DNA from: Gnomoniopsis sp. IMI 355080
Lineage: Eukaryota > Ascomycota > Sordariomycetes > Diaporthales > Gnomoniaceae
Reading direction: 5' to 3'
DNA length: 64,000 nt
NCBI GenBank assembly: GCA_027946555.1
Contig: JAPEVC010000048.1
Location: 1-64,000 of the forward strand
Below, piece after piece: positions 57,406 through 64,000 of this stretch (positions within the stretch are counted from its first letter, which is position 1; every line of letters begins with the position of its first letter). The position numbers and the translations under genes are program-made. The notes below the pieces were generated by a model. The model was given only the letters and a program-made list of their open reading frames with translations. It had not been told where the DNA came from and made no database searches.

Positions 57406-58947
57406 ATGATGATACAGGGCATATTCTACGCCAGATTCTTCCCCCAGGAAGGTCGGTCTCATCCACGCATCTGCGCTTTATCTTTTTTATTTGTTTTATA
57501 CTTCGACCTCCGTTCCCTTGTACCCTTAGCTAATGCCACATCCAGGCACCAAAGTTGTCGCCCAATCGCCACCGGGCTGCATCGTGCCGGAGTCGCCCAC
57601 ACAGCGCAAGCCGTGCCTCTTCGACTTTGATGTGTTGCAAGAGTACATTATCCCACGCAAGGGCTTCTTCAATCGCTACATCGCCGTGAACGACCCGGAC
57701 TCCAAGTACAGTATCCTGGGCTTCCCGGTCGCGATTGCTAACCCAAAGTACCAGCGCAACGAGTTTATATTCAACTTTGGCCTGGTAGTCGAGGGCGATG
57801 GTGGGGACCAGATTCCTTATGAGCGTGTGGTGCGGCGGCTGGCTGTCACTTTTGCCGAGATGGAGAAACAGGATGAGTATCTGAGTAGAGATGGAATTGA
57901 GAGGGAAGAGGGAAGGAGACCGATTGAGAGCTTGTTGGAGATTATCAAGGAGGATTTGAACAATTACGGCGAGTGCATGATACCCGTTGGTGCGTAAACC
58001 ACTCCCTCGCCTCGTTCTCTGTTCGTTTGCGCATTCTCAGCCAGCCAACACTCACCTCGGTCAAAGACGACGCAAATACGATCAACATGAAGCTCTTCCC
58101 GCACCATCGCAGCCCTCCCGATGTCAAAGGCTGGCACGTCCCCGTGGCCAAGATGAAATTTGCCGACGTCGTCGACCCCACGTGGGACCTGACCCTCCAA
58201 AAGGTTATCCTCCACATCGACGGCGTCAGCGACGTGCGCCGCATCGCCTTCAATGCGGATGTCTCGCTCGACCTCACCAAGCTGGCTTTGCGCCATCTGC
58301 TCTACTACGACACGATCCTCCTGCTGGACATGTTCTTCTTTGGCAACTGCTATGCGCCCCGGCCAGGTATCCACGATTTCATTGTAAACGTGGGCGCCAA
58401 CGACGGCGGCTACTACGCGGGCGACGATGGCGAAGGACCCAGTGCCGCCGCTGCCGCGTTGGGGGGCTTCGCTGGCGGCGGCATGGGCAGTGGTGGCAGC
58501 GGCGCGAACGGCGTGGGGATCGTGGACGAGTGCGCCAACTACGTTTGCATCATGTCGTCCGGCCAGCGCGTGTCCAACTACCAGCTGATCAAGCTGCTCA
58601 CGAGCTTTTGTGTGGGACGCACCGTCGCCGAGTGGCTGCGCCTGCACATGGAGGCCGGCTTCGACGTGCTGCGGTATGTGGATGTGCGGCGGCTGGTGCA
58701 GTTCGGGGTGATCAAGGGGCTGCTGTACCGCGTGCACAAGTACGTGCTGAGCAAGCAGTACATTGCGGGGCTGGCCACCGGCCAGAGCCGGGTGAAGGAG
58801 GGCGGGGATGCGTTGCAAAGGTACATGGATGGAGCGCATTGCTTTGATCAGATAGTGACCGAAATGAATCTGACCGAAGCCGGGATTATGGAAAAGTTGA
58901 AGGGTTTTAGTTCGCCGGCAGGAGATCTGACAGTGCTTCATCGGTAA
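57406..58947 (+). CDS. npr2: Nitrogen permease regulator NPR2 (SEACIT/GATOR1 subunit)
   Basis: With NPR3 and IML1 it inhibits TORC1 when amino acids are scarce. Three exons, 57406-57451, 57546-57989 and 58067-58947, give 456 residues. The first exon encodes only MMIQGIFYARFFPQE; the frame continues GTKVVAQSPPGCI, the conserved longin-type start. Further motifs are FNRYIAVNDPDSKYSILGFP, YQRNEFIFNFG, the join PVDDANTINMKLFP, and DVSLDLTKLALRHLLYYD. A glycine-rich insertion (GGFAGGGMGSGGSGANG) interrupts the C-terminal half, as in other filamentous fungi. The C-terminus forms winged-helix-type repeats. A start at the second ATG (57409) is equally possible. It is convergent with the mitochondrial TyrRS gene. 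Confidence 0.95.
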
Positions 58948-59114
58948 AGAAGGAGAAAAGCCTGCTTGTTCATGGTTCAAATGGTCAAGAGAGGTTGAGA
59001 GGGGGTATCTAGACTATTTATTGTGGCAATTTTACAGCCCTGCGGCCTACTTGATTGTAATCAAGGCAGAGGACGTGATCTGAATGGCTTTCTGCAAAGG
59101 TCGTCATATGGCTC

Positions 59115-61117
59115 TCACCATTTATCTCCTTGAATGAGCCCTTGCTGTCCTGCATTTTTTGTGAATGACTTCACCCTGAGACGTCCCGCATTATTCAATT
59201 CCTTTGTCTCAGCCAAGACATCGACCTTGTCCTCCTCTGCAAGGGCTCCAACCTCCTTCTTCAACGCCGTCGCGTCACGTATTCCTGTGTCAAGCCTCGA
59301 CATCGCCTTGCGGAACGCCCCCGTCTTCGGCTGGCCAGGGTATTCCAGTCCCGACTTCTCCCACTCCTCGTCGCTGATCAACTCTATACACCGGATATTG
59401 TGCTTGCCTTTGCGAATGATGAGCAGCTTATCGTCAATGAGAAACTTTTTGTTCTCCTCTACCCTCCAGGTCTTCATTGGCGTAAATGAAAGTTGCCCCA
59501 CGATCTGGCCAAACTGGTGTTTGATGCCGCCTCCAGGCCGACCGCCGATGTACAAACCACCAGCTTTGATGCTGCGGTCGGCGTCGCCAATACTGGTTGA
59601 GAGTCCACAAGCAAAAACGATTCGCGCAAGAGTGTTGTCGAGAATGTGCCGGGGCAGCTTCAAGTCGATCCGAGGCCGATTGTTGGCCTCAACAGGTCGA
59701 TCCGGGGTATTTTGATATTGCTCGGGTTTTTGGGGAACAGGCCCAGAAAGGCCTGTTGATGGAACAGCTGGGCTCGGAGTAGCTCCGTATACAGACCGGT
59801 GTTGCGCCTGAGTTTCATCCGCAACCTTTTTGCTGTGCACCAGCCATAGTAGCTCGTGTGCGAGCAGGTGTTGAGCGACGCGCTTGCTTGGGTCTTGCTT
59901 GTGCTCTTCCATGACTGTATTGATGGTATCCAGAGAGTGAAAAGTGTACAATTTCAAGAGTCGTTCGACCTCGTCGTCTGACCGCCTTACCAAATACCCA
60001 TACAAATCGTAAGGAGTTGTCCTGAATGGGTCGAGCCATAACGCATTGCCTGCACTCTTGCCAAACTTTGCACCTGATGAGTCTGTGAGAAGTGGTACTG
60101 TAAAGCCCATAGGTCGGTCGTATTTTCCGAAAGGCAACCGAAGGGCCGGGTCCGGCTCATTTTTCACGCAGTGCTTGACGCACTCGGCCCCGGTGAGGAT
60201 ATTGCCGTACTGGTCAGAACCCCCAATCTGCCACGAAATACCGCGCTGTTTGTAAAGCTCGTACCAGTCCCAGCCTTGCATCAGTGGGTAGGCAAACTCC
60301 GAGAAAGACATGCCAGAGCTGTGGAGACGCGTCTTGACATTGTCTCGTCCAAGCATTGGACCCACTCTGATATCGGCGCCCAGTCGTCGCATGACTTCTA
60401 GCATGGGCTTCTTGTTCCACCAAGCGTTGTTGTTGATGATTCCGCGTGCCCACGCCCATTCGCGCTCCCATCCGAATCTTGGCCCCATTGACGCAACATT
60501 TGCCCAGATCGCCTTGAGTTGAAAATGGATGCTCGCAAGGTTCTGTGTCAACTCAGCGCTACTCAGCTGTGGTCGTGATTCTGTTCTGCCTGTCGGATCC
60601 CCGACCTTGGCTGTCGATCCACCGATGAGGGTGAAACCTCCATAGCCATGAAGATACATCCAGAATAGTGGCATAAAGGCTGTCAAATGCCCGAGGTGCA
60701 ACGAGGGAGCGGTGGGGTCGACACCTGCGTAGGCTTTTATTCGTTTTACTCGCATAGTCTCTCGGAGGAGGTCCTTGGTCCTGGAGAGCAGATGTTAGGC
60801 CCCAAAGGATCCAAATTAAGATACTGGTGGTATGTCCAGCTTACCTACCCCACGACATCTTTGACGAAACCCCGTTCGTCGAGTTCGTCAAACAAGTTTT
60901 TCCGCCCTCCCATGCTGATTTCTTTTGCCAAAGTGGCCATATCCTGTTCGGCTGCCACCATTTTTGCTACGTATTTTGTGCCAAGCCATCTCCTTTGAAA
61001 ATGCTCTCGAATGGGTCTTGTACGCATACAGTTGCGACAGATGGATGCGCTGGCTGGGAGGGCTCTCGTGAACATCGTTGTGGCCATTGTGAGCAGCTTC
61101 AGAGGGTATTGAAGCAC
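59115..61117 (-). CDS. cyt-18: Mitochondrial tyrosyl-tRNA synthetase (CYT-18 type)
   Basis: Charges mitochondrial tRNA(Tyr); in Pezizomycotina the same protein (Neurospora CYT-18) also helps group I introns to splice. Two exons, 61117-60849 and 60780-59115, give 644 residues, near the 669 of CYT-18. The class I motifs are HLGHL (118-122) and KFGKS (328-332), with GVDPTAPSLHLGHL and QIGGSDQYGNI at the active site. The first 60 residues are basic and hydroxylated without acidic residues, a mitochondrial presequence; a start at Met11 would still leave it intact. An extension before the catalytic core and a long insertion in the C-terminal half (about 430-465, Pro/Gln-rich) are where CYT-18 carries its intron-binding additions, but I cannot show the splicing activity. 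It is divergent from SDH4. Confidence 0.95.
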
Positions 61118-61545
61118 CGGCCGGTCTAAAGGCTTACGAGGTTCTTCAGTGCATCGGTATTGCGTCGTCTTCGGCAGCCGTCAACACTTGGGGGTAGTCG
61201 TGGGTATTTTGAGTCGCGGCAGCGCAACGCGGGTGTCGTCCATGTCGCGCCCGGAGCATTTTCCAAAATTTCCATCTAGGATCTTTCTTAGTTGACAAGG
61301 GCTGCGGCAGGCATGGTGACGATCTCTTGTCCGTGCCACCCTTGCAGTCATTCTCGCTTACTCATCTCGATACAGCCAATAGCAGAGCTTCCGGATCACA
61401 TTACACCCTCGGCTTCTTGTCGGCAATCGCTCCAAAGCATCATCGACGACGACGTTCCGGAATTGTGCCCCGGTTAGAACTCAAGCTCTGTCCTCCACGT
61501 CGTTCCTCCTCTCAATTGATCGCGACACCACACCACGGATACGAT
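61118..61545. promoter_or_regulatory. Shared divergent promoter of mitochondrial TyrRS and SDH4
   Basis: 428 bp separate the two start codons. Both products work in mitochondria, so coordinate control is plausible (inference). The plus-strand frame of SDH4 is open for 73 codons upstream of its chosen start. Confidence 0.5.
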
Positions 61546-62203
61546 ATGGCATCGGCTGTTCGCTCGTCTCTGCTCCGGCAGACCGCTGCCCTTGCAGCAC
61601 CCGCCTCGCGATCCATGGCGCCGTCGACCCGGGCTGGCCCGTCTCTGCTTTCCTCAGTTACTCGCAAGCAGCTATTGAGGCCGACCTTCAAGCCTAGCAT
61701 CACCCAGATCACAGCTTTCCACGCCACAAGCAGGAGGAATCTGTTGCCACCTGGGCCCCGTGAGTCTCCCTTTCACCCTTTGCGCCGCGCTCCCGCGCAG
61801 CAAGCAGGCCGCTAATCGTCTTTTTCTCGCAGAGGTTATCCAGGGCACCGTCAACGATCCAGCTCCCGTCCCAACCCCTTCCCCATCCCACGGCCACTAC
61901 CACTGGACCTTTGAGCGAGTCATCGCCGGCGCTCTGGTGCCTCTCAGCATCGCCCCTTTCGCCGGCGGCTCGCTGAACCCGACCCTGGATGCTATTCTCG
62001 CCGGATCGCTGCTTGTGCACGCCCACGTCAGCGTCCAGGCTATCATCATCGACTACGTGCCCACCTGGGGCTATCCCAAGTTGAGGAAGTTTTGCATCTG
62101 GGCGCTGAACGGGGCAACTATTCTCGCGGGTATCGGATTGTACGAATTTGAAACTACTGATGTGGGTATCGTTGAGGCAACGAAGAGGATTTGGAAAGCA
62201 TAG
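61546..62203 (+). CDS. sdh4: Succinate dehydrogenase membrane anchor subunit SDH4 (CybS)
   Basis: Small membrane subunit of respiratory complex II, in the inner mitochondrial membrane, contributing to the haem b and ubiquinone sites. Two exons, 61546-61759 and 61833-62203, give 194 residues. The first 70 residues form a typical presequence (MASAVRSSLLRQTAALAAP, later RRNLLPPGP). The CybS core begins HYHWTFERVIAGALVPL, has the haem-ligand region LLVHAHVSVQAIIIDYVP with its conserved His and Asp-Tyr, and ends with a third helix (LNGATILAGIGLYEFE). Three membrane segments are visible. An in-frame upstream ATG at 61327 would add 73 residues ahead of the presequence and is not favoured. Confidence 0.96.
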
Positions 62204-62481
62204 AGTGAGGCTGTCGACTGGAACAGAGTGCGAAAAATATGGGTAGAACATGATCACGATTGTGCGTAGCAGGCCCCGGCGGTGTACTGGTGCGTAGGTC
62301 TTGGTAGTCTTGGTAGAATTACGGAATCACACAGGTGTCCTTTCAGCCCATCACGGTTGGCCATTCACGTGCAAGTTGCTCATTTGTTATGAGTCGCATG
62401 TTTTCTCAATATGTTCTTGGTAGAGACTTGTCGGGAATCAGAGTACAACCAGTGACGCGCACACACTGAATCGATCTGGGC

Positions 62482-62952
62482 ATGAGCGGGTGTCACCTGC
62501 TCACACATATAGGCCTGAGGTCTCAGGTAGTCTATAAATTCGTGCTTCCCAGCATCTTTTCATTCTTGGAATTGTGTCAAAAATACTCACACCGAGCAAC
62601 TGGAGCATTCAGTCCTATTGTCCCACAATCGATTTGCCATAAAACTGAGAGTAGACCATTTTCCCTTGAAAGGAACCCAATCCGGTCAATTAGGTCATTC
62701 TTCCGACCCCCAAACTGCTGGCCAGAGAATCGATCAAGATCAAAGCAGAACAACTACTACGGATCACGATTCTACAGACTAGGGAACCATTTTACTGGCT
62801 GTGTACCTGGAACGCACTCAAACTCAAACAGGGTGGATGTTTTGATCATCATCTGTGTCGTCGTTATAGTCATGTTTGTGGCAGTAGCTGGCTACTATGG
62901 ACGTCGCTGGTATACAAAGCGCCAGGCAATGAAGCAGCCTTGCTACCCATAG
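62482..62952 (+). CDS. Doubtful small membrane protein, 156 residues
   Basis: An uninterrupted frame of 156 codons whose C-terminal part has one clear membrane segment (VLIIICVVVIVMFVAVAGYY) followed by a basic tail (GRRWYTKRQ). The N-terminal part has no motif. A TATA-like TATAAA at 62532 lies inside the frame, so the true transcript might start later and use only the second half. No homologue is recognised. Confidence 0.3.
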   Translation: MSGCHLLTHIGLRSQVVYKFVLPSIFSFLELCQKYSHRATGAFSPIVPQSICHKTESRPFSLERNPIRSIRSFFRPPNCWPENRSRSKQNNYYGSRFYRLGNHFTGCVPGTHSNSNRVDVLIIICVVVIVMFVAVAGYYGRRWYTKRQAMKQPCYP

Positions 62953-64000
62953 TCGGTACGCGCCAAAAGCAGAACACTGTTACTACCCAAAGTGAGTGGC
63001 AGCTTCAAAACTAAACCCGGTGTTAGGTGGCTCGAACAGCACAACTTATTTCCATTGATTGGGCATCGATTTGGAAGTCCAATAGGCCGGGTTGCTGTCT
63101 TGGTTTGCTACCAAGGCCCGAGCAGTATTTGTTTGGGGGGCGCGGAGATGGTGGTGGGTCAGAGTGCTCGTGAGAACGGCTGATAGGACACCCGGTGCTG
63201 CGGAGGGAAACTACATGTTAGTCACAGAGGCTGAACTGGTGAGGAACATGAGTGAATAGCGATTGGAGTGGCTGGAAACCGGTAATATACGCCATCCTAT
63301 CTGTGCAGTACGTACGGCCTTGTGGCCGGCGCTTCGGAGGATCCTCTCGAGTATATACCTACCTTTTACAATCGTGCCATAGCTCAGCACCCAACAAAGG
63401 TCCAACAGATCACAAATTCTAATCAACATATCGCTTTTGAGGTAGGCTGATAATAGACCTGGTTTATGTGCCATTAAATCGTCCAGGAAAGCCTTTACCT
63501 AGGGTCTGGCTATGATCCAAAGCCATGAAGGGGCGAGGGGCAAGTGGCAAGGGGCGATGCACTCGGGCAATACTTCGAAGATGGATCTTGGCTTCCTCAA
63601 TACTATGTGAACTCATGCCCTAGACCCTTCTCTTTCGTCTGAAAGCAATGTCGAAATAGGTACACAACACTAAGTAGAATCCCTCTTTGTACGAGTGCAT
63701 GCCGTCCCGTTAAAAATTATCGATGATATGCGATGTCGAAGACATATACCCACCCGACAACAGTCCTGTCATGTTTGCCACAGCTTGTGCCAATTTAAAT
63801 TGTACAACTCCTCCAGTAAATCCCAGAAATTCTCGAATACTTCCCCCAATTATGCGCCTTGCGATGCAAAATGACCATCAGTGTGAACGCCGAACCTGAT
63901 TATACAGTCGGCACATGCCGAGTCTCATAGAATGCCACCAAACTAGATCCATGAAGCCCACCAATGTACAAAAAAGAGAGTGTAGTCCATCTTCTACACA
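62953..64000. other. Right-end intergenic sequence, no gene seen
   Basis: Only short frames occur on both strands and no gene is seen running into the right edge. Confidence 0.45.

Noticed and set aside
57964..58980. 338-codon minus-strand frame
   Set aside because: Antisense of NPR2 exon 3, caused by its GC-rich third positions.

Overview
The window is nuclear DNA of a filamentous ascomycete (Pezizomycotina, probably Sordariomycetes). Genes carry short introns of about 50-150 bp with GT...AG borders, coding DNA is GC3-rich, and there are Zn2Cys6, MATE and P450 genes, a CYT-18-type mitochondrial tyrosyl-tRNA synthetase and recurrent intergenic TAGGTA-type motifs. No species is assigned. Exon joins were worked out by hand, and every main multi-exon gene gives an integral open reading frame.

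Region A (about 1.2-16.6 kb) is an accessory block of six intact genes: an APC-family permease (-), a copper amine oxidase (-), a cytochrome P450 (+), a MATE exporter (+), an agmatinase-type ureohydrolase with a signal peptide (-) and a Zn2Cys6 regulator (-). The amine oxidase and P450 are divergent from one 409-bp promoter that holds a GCCGC-N11-GCGGC element. The set reads as uptake, hydrolysis, oxidation and export of amine or guanidine compounds with its own regulator. I did not recognise it as a named cluster. The left edge may continue outside the window, where an open frame runs in from position 1.

Region B (17.7-26.6 kb) is housekeeping: CKS1, a tandem-bromodomain RSC4-like chromatin subunit, the ribosome-associated Hsp70 SSB and an unrecognised F-box-like protein.

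Region C (26.6-44.7 kb) is an approximately 18-kb stretch almost without long genes. It contains two well-supported short genes: a 49-residue six-cysteine peptide (-, 32.8 kb), too short for ordinary gene calling, and an 83-residue protein (+, 41.8 kb). Each has a TATA box followed by a pyrimidine-rich leader of about 200-290 nt with no ATG before the proposed start. A degenerate tRNA-like A-box/B-box pair lies at 27.26 kb.

Region D (44.7-62.2 kb) is again housekeeping: RPB1 with a degenerate CTD, SWD1 (COMPASS), THG1, DSK2, NPR2 (TORC1 control by amino acids), the mitochondrial TyrRS and SDH4. The last two are divergent from one 428-bp promoter. The final 1.8 kb holds only one doubtful ORF with a C-terminal membrane segment.
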